47,267 nt of DNA from Gammaproteobacteria bacterium (GTDB taxonomy: Bacteria; Pseudomonadota; Gammaproteobacteria; Steroidobacterales; Steroidobacteraceae), in NCBI GenBank assembly GCA_028293725.1, contig JAQGOE010000047.1, positions 1-47,267 on the forward strand, read 5' to 3'. Below the pieces are notes generated by a model. It saw only the letters and a list, made by a program, of their open reading frames with translations. It had not been told where the DNA came from and did not search any database. Of this stretch, positions 17,186-25,627 are shown one piece after another. Numbering within the stretch: position 1 is the stretch's first letter; each line of letters begins with the position of its first letter. The position numbers were made by a program, and so were the translations under genes.

Positions 17186-17989
17186 TCAGTGCTTCCTCGC
17201 GTACCGCGACGCCGGCTTAACGCGCGAGAGATTCGGCCGCAGCGCCAGCCGCGCCTGCTCGAACGCATTCCAGTCATCGCTCTCGGGCAGCGATGGCACC
17301 GTCGCAAACTCACCCAGATCGAACCCTGCCAGCGCTGAGTCGACCAGATCGTCACCTGACATCACAATCTGCGGCGGCAGGTGCTGCACAGGAACCCCTA
17401 CGACGCCCCAGAAATCGGTGGCAATCGCGCCGGGAAGCACAACCTGCACACGGACCCCCTTGTCAGCGAGCTCGTGCTGGAGCGACTGGCTGAACGCGAG
17501 TACGAAAGCCTTCGTCGCTCCATAAACTCCGTTGAGCATATCCGGGGCGACCGCGACGATCGAAGCGATGTTGATAATAGAGCCGTTACCTCTGGCAACG
17601 AACCCCGGCACCACGGCATAGGTGAGCCGAGTCAATGCCACGACGTTGAGCTCAATCATCTCCTGCATCTTGTTGATATCGGAGTCAGACAGCGGCGTAG
17701 CCGCGCCGAAGCCAGCGTTGTTGACCAACATCGTGATGCGGCCGTCCGCGCGCAAGTTGGCCTCGACACGGGCGAGATCCGCCTTGTTGCCGAGATCGGC
17801 GACGATGACCTCGACCGAGCGCTGTGTCGCCGAGCGAATTCTCTGCGCTACCTCCTCGAGACGCTTGCCGTTGCGGGCGACGAGGACGAGGTCGTAGCCA
17901 CGCCGTGCGAGACGATCCGCGTAAATCGCGCCGATTCCGCCCGAGGCGCCGGTAATGAGCGCCGTTCCTTTATTCTGCGAAGTAGCCAT
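17186..17989 (-). CDS. SDR-family oxidoreductase, target candidate of the divergent GlxA-type regulator
   Basis: 267 residues, ATG at 17989 with GGGAG upstream. TGASGGIG, NNAG, serine in NIASIVAV and YGATK define a classical SDR; VARNGKRLEEVAQRI suggests NADP(H) specificity. The C-terminal region (ATVPSLPESDDWNAFEQAR) resembles the DltE/YqjQ-like SDR group. It is transcribed away from the GlxA-type regulator at 18106 across a 116 bp region holding a strong inverted repeat, the usual layout of a regulator and its target. The substrate is unknown. Confidence 0.9.
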   Translation of the reverse strand: MATSQNKGTALITGASGGIGAIYADRLARRGYDLVLVARNGKRLEEVAQRIRSATQRSVEVIVADLGNKADLARVEANLRADGRITMLVNNAGFGAATPLSDSDINKMQEMIELNVVALTRLTYAVVPGFVARGNGSIINIASIVAVAPDMLNGVYGATKAFVLAFSQSLQHELADKGVRVQVVLPGAIATDFWGVVGVPVQHLPPQIVMSGDDLVDSALAGFDLGEFATVPSLPESDDWNAFEQARLALRPNLSRVKPASRYARKH

Positions 17990-18047
17990 GGGGTGTCTCC
18001 CAGTAACTGCCGGCGGTACTGCCGGGACTGGAAGAACGCTACGCCCC

Positions 18048-18076
18048 TGGACAAAGGCCTGAATGTCCTATATACC
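18048..18076 (+). promoter_or_regulatory. predicted promoter of the GlxA-type regulator gene
   Basis: TGGACA (18048-18053), a 17 bp spacer and TATACC (18071-18076) give a good sigma-70 match. The -10 sits between the arms of the inverted repeat at 18061-18092, so a protein bound there would block it. Prediction only. Confidence 0.5.
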
Positions 18077-18092
18077 ACCTTTTAGGACATTC
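18061..18092. promoter_or_regulatory. 10 bp inverted repeat, candidate operator
   Basis: GAATGTCCTA (18061-18070) and TAGGACATTC (18083-18092) pair perfectly around a 12 bp centre, so equivalent bases lie 22 bp apart (two helical turns). The repeat lies in the divergent SDR/regulator region, spans the predicted regulator -10, and abuts the regulator's GGAG site. It is the likely binding site of the GlxA-type protein for autoregulation and control of the SDR. Confidence 0.65.
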
Positions 18093-18105
18093 GGAGACGG
18101 CCGCT

Positions 18106-19044
18106 GTGCATTGCATTGGATTTGTCATATTTCCGGGCGCTCAGATTCTGTGCACCGCACCCATCTCGGTATTCGAGATGGCCAATCAGACGTCGGGTAA
18201 GCCTTTCTACGACGTGCGCATCCTTTCCGATAACGGTGGCCCGGTGCGCACGTCTGTGGGAATCACCATTGAAACCGAAGCTTTTGGCGAGCCGGATTTC
18301 GACACCCTCCTGATCGGTGCTGGCACGGAGATCGAGCCGGCCACACCGAAGCTTTTGGAGTTCATCGCGAAGGGACTGGGCGTATCGCGTCGCATTGCCG
18401 CTCCCTGCACGGGAGCGTTCATGCTCGCCGAGGCCGGCATACTCGATGGCCGGCGAGTGACGACTCATTGGGCTTTTGCGCGCGAGTTGCAGACACGGTT
18501 TCCGAAGGTAAAAGTCGAAGAGGACCGCATTTTCATCGTGGACGGCACCGTGTGGACTTCGGCAGGAATGACCGCAGGTATCGATCTCGCGCTGGCGATG
18601 GTTGAAAAAGACCTCGGTACCGAGGTCGCCCGCGCGGTCGCGAAGAAAATGGTGGTCTACCATCGCCGCGCCGGCGGCCAGTCGCAATTCTCGATGCTGC
18701 TGAAGTTGGAACCGAAATCGGACCGCATCCAGAGCGCCCTGAGTTATGCCCGCCGCAACCTGCAGACGCCCCTGTCCGTCGAGCAGTTAGCGGAAGTGGC
18801 TAACCTCAGCCCGCGTCAGTTCAGCCGTGCCTTCCGCGCGGAAACCGGGCAGTCGCCCGCGAAGGCAGTCGAAAACCTGCGCGTCGAGGCCGCCCGGCTG
18901 TTGATGGAGCAGGGACAACTGCCTATCGACATCGTGGCTCGGGAAACAGGCTTCTCCGACCGCGAACGTATGCGGCGAGCATTCCTGCGCGCATTCGGGC
19001 AGCCGCCTCAGGCGATCAGGCGCGCCGCACGCGTTGCCGCATAA
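18106..19044 (+). CDS. GlxA-family transcriptional regulator (DJ-1/PfpI domain plus AraC-type HTH)
   Basis: 312 residues, GTG start at 18106 with GGAG nine bases upstream. Residues ~1-175 are a DJ-1/PfpI-like domain with the 'nucleophile elbow' cysteine in APCTGAFMLAEAG; in GlxA-type regulators this domain is thought to sense a ligand. Residues ~210-305 hold two helix-turn-helix units of the AraC/XylS type (VEQLAEVANLSPRQFSRAFR and IDIVARETGFSDRERMRRAF). It is divergent from an SDR gene, with an operator-like inverted repeat between them, and probably controls both. The ligand is unknown. Confidence 0.93.
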   Translation: MHCIGFVIFPGAQILCTAPISVFEMANQTSGKPFYDVRILSDNGGPVRTSVGITIETEAFGEPDFDTLLIGAGTEIEPATPKLLEFIAKGLGVSRRIAAPCTGAFMLAEAGILDGRRVTTHWAFARELQTRFPKVKVEEDRIFIVDGTVWTSAGMTAGIDLALAMVEKDLGTEVARAVAKKMVVYHRRAGGQSQFSMLLKLEPKSDRIQSALSYARRNLQTPLSVEQLAEVANLSPRQFSRAFRAETGQSPAKAVENLRVEAARLLMEQGQLPIDIVARETGFSDRERMRRAFLRAFGQPPQAIRRAARVAA

Positions 19045-19130
19045 CCTGCGTCGCGACCGCTGACGATCGGCTAACTTCGGCGCGCGACACCCCTCCGGGC
19101 ACGCGCGCGTCGGGTCCGCGCCCGCTTTAC

Positions 19131-19571
19131 CTACTGCCGCGCCGGCTCCCGATGAAACACCTTGCGGAGCTCCACCTTCGCCTGATTCAACACCCGACGC
19201 TGCTCGGCCGACAGATTCTTGCCGCCGCGGTTGATCTCAAAATTGAGCATCGACATCGCCGAGCGGAAAGGCGTCGACTTCCGGCGGTGACTCGACTCCG
19301 CCGAGCGCTTTAGCGAAAGCGCGACCTGCCGCGCGCTGCGCGACTTGAACACTCCGCTCTGGAGATCCATCGCGTCACTTCGCGCCATGACACCCGCGGA
19401 CCATTTCTTCGGCGCCTTCGCCTTCGCGCCTGACGCACGCGCCCTCTTCGCCGCCGGCCTAGCTCGCCCGCCCGCCGCTGGCTTTGACCGCCCGCCCGAC
19501 GCGGCGCTAACTCGCCGCCTCGACACCGCCTTGGCATGCCCGGCCGCCGCCCTCTTATGCCTCGTAGCCAT
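19131..19571 (-). CDS. DUF3175 protein with basic N-terminal tail
   Basis: 146 residues from ATG at 19571, just after the stop of the EF-hand gene and with GGAG upstream. The first ~55 residues are rich in Lys, Arg and Ala with low complexity, like histone H1-type or DNA-compacting tails. The rest (KKWSAGVMARSDAMDLQSGVF...SPFRSAMSMLNFEINR-like core) matches DUF3175, a small domain of unknown function found near stress and Ku/ligase-type genes in some bacteria. It is the last gene of a three-gene run with the EF-hand and DUF6496 proteins. A nucleoid-associated role is conjecture. Confidence 0.85.
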   Translation of the reverse strand: MATRHKRAAAGHAKAVSRRRVSAASGGRSKPAAGGRARPAAKRARASGAKAKAPKKWSAGVMARSDAMDLQSGVFKSRSARQVALSLKRSAESSHRRKSTPFRSAMSMLNFEINRGGKNLSAEQRRVLNQAKVELRKVFHREPARQ

Positions 19572-19573
19572 CT

Positions 19574-19840
19574 TCACTCCCTCCCCTTCGACCACGCCAC
19601 GAACTCCTCAAAATCGATAGCGCCGTCGCGGTTCATATCGATCTGGTCGAAGCCGATCTGACATTCCTCCGCCGTCATGTCCTCTTCCACGTTACGCATG
19701 AAGCGAATGAACTCTCCCAGGGTGAGTCGGCCATCGTGGTTGAGGTCGTTATAGTCAAAATCCTCGCGCAGCCGTGCCCGCTCTTCGGCGCCCGGCTTGA
19801 CGTAGTCGAGGGTGGTTCGATCACGTGTTTTCTCACGCAT
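19574..19840 (-). CDS. small EF-hand calcium-binding protein
   Basis: 88 residues from ATG at 19840 (GAGGTG upstream). Two canonical EF-hand loops are visible: DLNHDGRLTLGE and DMNRDGAIDFEE, each with acidic positions 1, 3, 5 and 12 (asparagine at 3) fit for calcium. There is no signal peptide, so the protein should be cytoplasmic. The start overlaps the end of the DUF6496 gene by 8 bp and the stop lies 2 bp before the DUF3175 start, so all three are translationally linked. Calcium sensing or buffering is possible; partners are unknown. Confidence 0.88.
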   Translation of the reverse strand: MREKTRDRTTLDYVKPGAEERARLREDFDYNDLNHDGRLTLGEFIRFMRNVEEDMTAEECQIGFDQIDMNRDGAIDFEEFVAWSKGRE

Positions 19841-20342
19841 GGGAGTGCACCTCACGCGTGTGAGCCGCTTTACGCGCGGCCGCAGACCGCTCCGCCGGAC
19901 CTTTCGTGCGCACTGCTCGGCGCGCCGACGCCGACCGTTGACTGCTCGAACGACGACCCGCGGCAGAATGCGCCTGCTTCGAGAGAGCTCTCGGCGAAGC
20001 GGCGGCGCCTCCCTCCCGCTTGAGGGCCTTCAGTGTCGCCCGAGATCGCTTCGCGGAGGCTTTCGCACGCGCTGGAGCACCATGACCACGAGCGTAGGCA
20101 CGCTGTGCGCTCTTGCGGGTCTTCTCCGAAGTCGTCCCTTTCTTCGGGGGCTTTAATCCGACGCCAGCGCGCCGCGCCTTCGAAAGCCCAATCGCGATCG
20201 CCTGCTTCGTCGAGCGTGCGCCGTGTTTCCCCTCACGGATGTGGTCCATTTCCTCGCGCACGAACTCGCCGGCCTGGGTGCTCGCCGCCTTACCCGCGCG
20301 CTTGTCGTTGCGAGCCCGCTCGATTGTTCGCTTTTCTGGCAT
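19833..20342 (-). CDS. basic DUF6496-type protein
   Basis: 169 residues from ATG at 20342 (GGAG seven bases upstream). The N-terminal 75 residues (EFVREEMDHIREGKHGARSTKQAIAIGLSKARRAGV) match small proteins annotated DUF6496, whose role is unknown. The remaining ~95 residues are a Lys/Arg/Ala/Ser-rich low-complexity tail like that of the DUF3175 protein two genes on. It is the first gene of the three-gene run. The composition suggests nucleic-acid binding; this is inference. Confidence 0.82.
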   Translation of the reverse strand: MPEKRTIERARNDKRAGKAASTQAGEFVREEMDHIREGKHGARSTKQAIAIGLSKARRAGVGLKPPKKGTTSEKTRKSAQRAYARGHGAPARAKASAKRSRATLKALKREGGAAASPRALSKQAHSAAGRRSSSQRSASARRAVRTKGPAERSAAARKAAHTREVHSHA

Positions 20343-20443
20343 GTGAATCTCCAGTGACGTGGCCCGCTCGGGCGCCACAGTCGCCAACCTAACGGGAGAT
20401 TCACATAAAGTCTGTCAGAGGGTGCCTACACAGCAAAGCGCGC

Positions 20444-21820
20444 TCAGCCGTTGCCAACCGCCAACGCCTCGCGCGCAGGATCGATGGAGCGTGATAACCA
20501 CGCATACACCGAGCCCGACACCAACAATCCGACCAGCCAACCCACGTCTACCCCACCAAGTGCTTGCGCAGCCGGGCCGACATAGACACCCGGCAGCACG
20601 AAAAATGGCAGGGTTGCAGCGAAACCTATGACGTAAGCGACCAGCCCGCGCGCGCCCCAAGCGCCATAGATACCGTTTGGCAGGAACAGTTGCGCAATAA
20701 CGTAGCGCCCGCGACGGACAAAGAAGTAATCAATGAGGTTGATCGACGTCCAGGGCACCAGCAGATACAGCATCATGGTGAGCGCCGCGAACAGCAACTC
20801 GATTGAGTTGGAGGTGCTTCCGAAGGCCAGCGTCACCCAGACCACGGCAAGCGCAATCACGGTAATCACACGCAATCGAGTGGTCGGAGTGATCTCGAAT
20901 AGCGAATTCAACGCGGTCACTATCGTGAGCATTCCGCTGTACGCATTCAGCCCCGTGGCGGCGGTAAGGGCAGTGACTGAGCACAGCGATAGCAGCACTC
21001 CGAATCCCGGAATCAGCACATTGCCCGCATCATTGAGTGCTACCAGGCCATCCGAGGCTCCGAGACGCGTCGCCAGCCATGCACCAACGGCGATCAGCCA
21101 TATGGCCGATGAGGCGGCACCCAGATACACCGCCGCTATGATCGAAGAGCGACTGGTGTTACGGGGGAGATAGCGAGAGTAGTCCGAGACCGAAGGCGCA
21201 TAGGTGATGTTGAAGCTCGCGCTCGCCGCGAACTGGCCGGCGAACGCCACGGCTGAAAATCCGCCGACCATGGCATGCGTCGGCGGCACCTTCCCCAAGA
21301 CGATAGCCACGGTCAACAGCGCGTAGAGCGGCAGACAAACAAAGAAGCACCAGCGGAAAATCCGATGCAGCCAGTCATACCCGTAGATCGCCAGCAGCGC
21401 CGCGGCGACCGACGTCACGATTGTCACCGCGCGCTCGTTCCAACCGAGAATTCCGTTGAGCCCGTGAGCGGACAGCACGCTGTTGGCGACATTGAAACCG
21501 AGGAAGGTAAAAAGAGTGCCGATCAACACGACCACCACACCCCGAAAACCAAACTGGGCGCGCGACTGGACCATCTGCGGCAGACCCAACTCCGCGCCCT
21601 GGGAGGCATGAAACGCCGCAAACAAGGTTCCGAATAGAATGCCCAACGTCCCCGCGAGGGCCGTGTAGCCGAAGCTCAGCCCCATGCTCGGACCGACGAA
21701 ACCGATCGCGACCGTAAAAAAATGGAAGTTGCCCAGAAACCAGAACGACACCTGGTCGCTCACGCGCCCGTGACGCTCGGTGTCCGGCACGTAATCAATG
21801 GATTTGCTCTCGATCGCCAA
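20444..21820 (-). CDS. NCS1-family permease (cytosine/purine/allantoin type)
   Basis: 458 residues, about 12 transmembrane segments. The N-terminal FWFLGNFHFFTVAIGFVGPSMGLS, QSRAQFGFRG and the helix-6 segment FNITYAPSVSDYSRYLPRNT are typical of NCS1 (PF02133) symporters for cytosine, purines, hydantoins or allantoin. The only sensible start is TTG at 21820, 11 bp after the DUF1028 stop; the next methionine would remove helix 1. It is the last gene of the six-gene operon led by the TonB receptor and riboswitch, where it should carry the substrate or a product across the inner membrane. A related permease is encoded at 29509. Confidence 0.93.
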   Translation of the reverse strand: MAIESKSIDYVPDTERHGRVSDQVSFWFLGNFHFFTVAIGFVGPSMGLSFGYTALAGTLGILFGTLFAAFHASQGAELGLPQMVQSRAQFGFRGVVVVLIGTLFTFLGFNVANSVLSAHGLNGILGWNERAVTIVTSVAAALLAIYGYDWLHRIFRWCFFVCLPLYALLTVAIVLGKVPPTHAMVGGFSAVAFAGQFAASASFNITYAPSVSDYSRYLPRNTSRSSIIAAVYLGAASSAIWLIAVGAWLATRLGASDGLVALNDAGNVLIPGFGVLLSLCSVTALTAATGLNAYSGMLTIVTALNSLFEITPTTRLRVITVIALAVVWVTLAFGSTSNSIELLFAALTMMLYLLVPWTSINLIDYFFVRRGRYVIAQLFLPNGIYGAWGARGLVAYVIGFAATLPFFVLPGVYVGPAAQALGGVDVGWLVGLLVSGSVYAWLSRSIDPAREALAVGNG

Positions 21821-21831
21821 ACAGCGTCCCG

Positions 21832-22509
21832 TCAGCGATCGCCCGGAACACCGAAACTCGGTGCCGCGGCCGGATCGAGTGCCCGACGGACATAATCCTC
21901 AACCTGAGGCTCGTAGCGCTCCCAGAGCGCCGCGAGCTTCGCGACAGGATCGTCATCAGCCCAGTCGACGCGCAGATCCACAATGGGCCAGCTCACGTCG
22001 CGCACGACTAGAAGCCCCGCTGAGTGGATAGGCCCCGCCTCGCCACCAGCTTCAACACCAGCACGCAAGGCCTGCAACAGCCTGGCGGCGAACTGCGCCT
22101 CAAACTGCGCCTCAAACGCCGCAACCATCACCGCCGGCACATCCGCCCGCGCCAACAGATTCCCCGCCGCCGCGGCATTTGCCCCCACCGCCGAACCAAC
22201 CACTCCCAACGCCTTCGTTCCCGAATGCACTACAGGCGGCCCCTCTCGCCCGACCACGATGAGCTGCCTATAAGCCCCAAAGGGCGTCGAATGCAGTGCA
22301 TCCTCCAGCGCCGCTCGAGCGCTCGCGCCCCTGTCGAGCCCATCCAGAATCTGCGGCCCCAACGAGGGGTCCGTAATGTTCTGGGTAGCGACCGCCCCCG
22401 TACCCCGGCGTGCGTGCGCGCATCGCGCGGCAACAGCCGGCGACGACGACGCGATCGCGACACCAAACATGTTCCCTTCGGGAAAGCGCGCGGCGATCGA
22501 TAAAGTCAT
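21832..22509 (-). CDS. DUF1028 protein, Ntn-hydrolase-like
   Basis: 225 residues. MTLSIAARFPEGNMFGVAIASSSPAVAARC and RGTGAVATQNITDPSLGP are characteristic of DUF1028, a family with a predicted N-terminal-nucleophile-like fold seen in several amide and pyrimidine catabolic clusters. The function is not established. A tandem 12 bp duplication (22091-22114) makes an FEAQFEAQF repeat in a helix; it is in frame and probably harmless. Gap of 3 bp to the RidA gene upstream and 11 bp to the permease downstream: clearly one operon. An amidase-type step is a fair guess. Confidence 0.9.
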   Translation of the reverse strand: MTLSIAARFPEGNMFGVAIASSSPAVAARCAHARRGTGAVATQNITDPSLGPQILDGLDRGASARAALEDALHSTPFGAYRQLIVVGREGPPVVHSGTKALGVVGSAVGANAAAAGNLLARADVPAVMVAAFEAQFEAQFAARLLQALRAGVEAGGEAGPIHSAGLLVVRDVSWPIVDLRVDWADDDPVAKLAALWERYEPQVEDYVRRALDPAAAPSFGVPGDR

Positions 22510-22512
22510 CCT

Positions 22513-22929
22513 TCACTCCTCATCGGGAATGACCGCAATCACATCCACCTCGACCAGCCACTCCGGCCGCGCGAGACCCGCGACCACGATGCCCGTCGAC
22601 ACTGGATAGACGCCCTTCAGCCGGCTCCCGATCGTTCGATACACCGCCTCCCGGAAGCGCGGATCGGTGAGATAGATGGTGATCTTGCAGATGTGCTCGA
22701 TCTTCGCGCCGGCTTCGCCCAACAGCTTCTCGATGTTCTGCATCGCCTGCTCGGCCTGCGCCGCCGCGTCACCGATACCGACATTCACCGCCGTGTCGAG
22801 ATCCTGCCCGACCTGGCCGCGCACGAACACCACACTGCCGCGCGCAACGACGGTCTGGCACAGGTCGTTATCGAGCTTCTGCTCCGGATAGGTATCCCGA
22901 GTGTTGAATTTGCGAATTCGGATGTGCAT
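22513..22929 (-). CDS. RidA/YjgF-family protein lacking the catalytic arginine
   Basis: 138 residues. The fold signature is clear (VVFVRGQVGQDLDT, CKITIYLTDPRFREAVY, EVDVIAVI). Classical RidA enamine/imine deaminases have an arginine in a YPARS segment (Arg105 in E. coli RidA). Here the equivalent is YPVST (residues 108-112), with Ser111 in place of the arginine. It therefore belongs to a divergent Rid subgroup and may have another hydrolytic or binding role. It starts 3 bp after the monooxygenase stop and ends 3 bp before the DUF1028 start. In the Rut pyrimidine pathway a RidA homologue (RutC) also accompanies a flavin monooxygenase, a useful parallel. Confidence 0.92.
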   Translation of the reverse strand: MHIRIRKFNTRDTYPEQKLDNDLCQTVVARGSVVFVRGQVGQDLDTAVNVGIGDAAAQAEQAMQNIEKLLGEAGAKIEHICKITIYLTDPRFREAVYRTIGSRLKGVYPVSTGIVVAGLARPEWLVEVDVIAVIPDEE

Positions 22930-22932
22930 ACG

Positions 22933-24438
22933 CTATTTTCCGGCGAACCACTGTTGGATGGCCTTGTCCCCCGGTGGCCGGTCCGTCTTGGCCATGACCC
23001 GTTCGGACAGATCCGCCGCCTTGCGGACGAACTGCAGCGGCCCTTCCCAATCGAAATTGCGATATACCGCGGCCAGATGCGCGAACGGCGGCGACTGCGC
23101 GAACAGCTGGAACGTCAGCCGGTGTCCGGCGTAGTCGGAGTTCAGCAGGTCCCGCGCCAGGGCGAGCAGCTTACGACGATCGTCCGCAACCCAACTCTCG
23201 TTCACCGAATAATACTTCTCGAGCCAGGGCTTAGTTTCAACAGCGTCGAATGCCGCCTTATCCGGGGTGATGCAGATCTGTCCGCCACACAACTCGCGCG
23301 CGATGTGCATGAGGTGATGCAATTGCGAGCAGGCCAGAACGCGCCCGGCATAAAGGAGCGACTGATTCGGCATGAGCAGCCCTGCCGGACTCTTTTCGGC
23401 GAGCGCGATCGACGCCGTCAGATGGGCGTTGATTCCCTCGCGATACACGGCGAGCTCGGCGAGCTTTTCCTGCACCGCCTGCTGCTTGTCGAGTCCCGTC
23501 TGCCTGACATTGAAAAGCGCAGCGCCAATCATCATGTCCGCGAGCTTCAGGTTCCGCTGCACGAACGCGAATGCCGAGTAGCGGTGCAGGGTCGCTCGAA
23601 TGAACATTGCCGCCTTGGTATGGCGGTAGAAGAGCACGTTTTCCCAGGGAATCAGCACGTCATCAAAAATGACGAGCGCCTCGACCTCATCGAAGCGGTT
23701 CGACAAGGGATAGTCGGCGGCCGGCGCGCGCCCGGCGAACCCGGTGCGGCAGATGAACTTCAGACCTGGCGAGTTGAAATTGCAGATGAACCCGACGGCG
23801 TAGTCCGACAACGCCTGGCTACCCCAGTTGGCGTTAGTCGGTTTGGTGAACGCCTGATTCGCATAGGCCGCCGCGGTCTCATACTTCGCTCCGCGGACGA
23901 CGATGCCCGCGTCGGTTTCGCGCACGACGTGCAGGAGCATGTCGGGATCCTGCTCCTGCGGCGGCTTGGAGCGGTCGCCTTTGGGGTCGGTATTCGCCGA
24001 GACATGAAACGGATCGGAGTGTAAAACCGCGTCGATATGCCGCCGGATGTTGGTCGAGAACTGCGGGTCGACCTCGTTGAGCACGTCCTGCCCGTCGAAC
24101 AGAGACCACATCTCGCCGACCGTCTCGTCGCCGACGCGAGTCACGATCCCGCCGATTTCTTCCAGGATCGTGTCGGTCGCGCGGCGCTTCACCCACCAGT
24201 CTTCCTGCGTGCGCGGTAGCTTGTTGGCGATGGCGTTCCACTCTTCCTGGCCCTCCTCGCGATACGCGAGGAGCTCGCGCGTCCCCGACTCGTGCTGCAT
24301 GTCGTAGATGCGGGCGCGAATATCGATCAACGGCTTGAACATCGGGTGCTCGGCGAGCGCCTTGACGCGCTCGCCGTTGATGTAAACCTCACGGGCGTCG
24401 CGGATGGAGTCCAGATACTCCCGGCCGGTCCTGATCAT
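22933..24438 (-). CDS. HpaB-type flavin-dependent monooxygenase (4-hydroxyphenylacetate 3-hydroxylase family)
   Basis: 501 residues, the normal length. RTGREYLDSIRDAREVYINGERV is the family N-terminus; VIFDDVLIPWENVLFY and the helical C-terminal part complete it. Such enzymes use reduced FADH2 from a partner reductase and O2 to hydroxylate an aromatic or heteroaromatic ring; ring-opening follow-up chemistry is known for some members. No HpaC-type reductase lies in the window, so it must come from elsewhere. The gene sits between the M20 deacylase (22 bp gap) and the RidA-like protein (3 bp gap) in the riboswitch-led operon. A pyrrole- or pyrimidine-like substrate would fit the neighbours better than a phenol, but this is inference. 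Confidence 0.92.
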   Translation of the reverse strand: MIRTGREYLDSIRDAREVYINGERVKALAEHPMFKPLIDIRARIYDMQHESGTRELLAYREEGQEEWNAIANKLPRTQEDWWVKRRATDTILEEIGGIVTRVGDETVGEMWSLFDGQDVLNEVDPQFSTNIRRHIDAVLHSDPFHVSANTDPKGDRSKPPQEQDPDMLLHVVRETDAGIVVRGAKYETAAAYANQAFTKPTNANWGSQALSDYAVGFICNFNSPGLKFICRTGFAGRAPAADYPLSNRFDEVEALVIFDDVLIPWENVLFYRHTKAAMFIRATLHRYSAFAFVQRNLKLADMMIGAALFNVRQTGLDKQQAVQEKLAELAVYREGINAHLTASIALAEKSPAGLLMPNQSLLYAGRVLACSQLHHLMHIARELCGGQICITPDKAAFDAVETKPWLEKYYSVNESWVADDRRKLLALARDLLNSDYAGHRLTFQLFAQSPPFAHLAAVYRNFDWEGPLQFVRKAADLSERVMAKTDRPPGDKAIQQWFAGK

Positions 24439-24460
24439 GCCAATACCCCCGGAAAACTTT

Positions 24461-25606
24461 TTAAACCAGCCGCTCCAGCAGCGCGTCCATCATTGCGTCA
24501 CAGCGGTGCAACTGGTCGCGATCAATATATTCGTCGGGCTTGTGGGCCTGATCGATCGAGCCGGGCCCGCACACCACCGTGGGCACACCCAAGCGCTCGT
24601 TGAACAGGCCCCCTTCGCTGCCGAAGCCCACTTTGATCCGTTCGTGCTGGCCCGTCAAAGCAGCCACAAACGCTACGACCTCCGAGTCAGCCGGCGTATC
24701 GAGCGGCGGATATTCGTTGGTTACCTCCAGCTCGATGCCGACATCCACATCATCTCTTTGGACCGAGCTGGCGATGGCGGCGGCATCCGCGCGCAGTCCC
24801 GCGACGATCTGCGCCGCGTCGTCTTCGGGAAGGTTGCGAATTTCGAATTCGAGGTCGCACCGCGCCGGCACTATGTTGAGCACTGTGCCGCCGCGCACGA
24901 CTCCCACATGGAGCGTGGTGTACGGAACGTCGTAGGCGTCATCGCGCACGCCACCCGCTTCGATGCTCGATTGTCGAACCCGAATCTTGTCGACCAACTC
25001 GGTAGCCATGTAGATGGCATTGACGCCGCGACCCGGAGAGGCGGAATGCGCGGCATGCCCACGACAGGTCGCCGCCAATGCAGTCTTGCCTTTGTGGCCT
25101 ATCGCCGGACGCAGCAGAGTCGGTTCGCCGACGATGCAAAACTGCGGCCGATGGGCCCAGGTCGCCATGTCGTCGATGAGGGAGCGAACCCCCACACAAC
25201 CGATCTCCTCGTCGTACGAGAAAGCCAGCTGCAGCGGAATACGCAACTCGCGCTCGGTTGCGAGCTGTGCTGCCCGCAAGGCACACGCGATGAATCCCTT
25301 CATGTCCGCAGCGCCGCGAGCGTAGAGCCGCCCGCCGCGCTCGACCAGGCTAAAGGGATCGGAAGTCCACCGCTGCCCGTCTACCGGAACGACGTCCGTG
25401 TGCCCGGAAAGTAGCACCCCGCCGCGATCTCTGGGACCTACGACGGCATACAGGTTGGCCTTGCGACCGCTCGCGTCCCCGTAGAGCTTCGCTCGCACAC
25501 CGCAACTCGCCAGGAAGTCCCGCACATACTCGATCAGCGCCAGGTTCGAATCCCGGCTGACCGTTGGAAAACTGATCAGCCGCTCCAGTATCTGCTCGCT
25601 GTTCAT
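24461..25606 (-). CDS. ArgE/DapE-family M20 metallo-deacylase
   Basis: 381 residues. SGHTDVVPVDG carries metal ligands His69 and Asp71, GAADMKGF supplies Asp101, and YDEEIGCVG supplies the catalytic Glu133 and ligand Glu134. The pattern is closest to N-acetylornithine deacetylase (ArgE). No signal peptide: cytoplasmic. Its position second in a catabolic operon, not in an arginine biosynthesis cluster, suggests that it removes an acyl, formyl or carbamoyl group from a pathway intermediate; an ornithine- or arginine-like substrate would suit the guanidine riboswitch. It follows the TonB receptor by 21 bp. Confidence 0.93.
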   Translation of the reverse strand: MNSEQILERLISFPTVSRDSNLALIEYVRDFLASCGVRAKLYGDASGRKANLYAVVGPRDRGGVLLSGHTDVVPVDGQRWTSDPFSLVERGGRLYARGAADMKGFIACALRAAQLATERELRIPLQLAFSYDEEIGCVGVRSLIDDMATWAHRPQFCIVGEPTLLRPAIGHKGKTALAATCRGHAAHSASPGRGVNAIYMATELVDKIRVRQSSIEAGGVRDDAYDVPYTTLHVGVVRGGTVLNIVPARCDLEFEIRNLPEDDAAQIVAGLRADAAAIASSVQRDDVDVGIELEVTNEYPPLDTPADSEVVAFVAALTGQHERIKVGFGSEGGLFNERLGVPTVVCGPGSIDQAHKPDEYIDRDQLHRCDAMMDALLERLV

Positions 25607-25627
25607 TCGACGGCTTGGAGCACTGGC

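Noticed and set aside
22693..24024. 443-residue plus-strand open frame
   Set aside because: It lies antisense to the RidA-like and HpaB-type genes, lacks family motifs and has the composition typical of GC-rich antisense frames.
24404..25414. 336-residue plus-strand open frame
   Set aside because: Antisense to the M20 deacylase gene, whose metal motifs are intact; no domain in the antisense frame.
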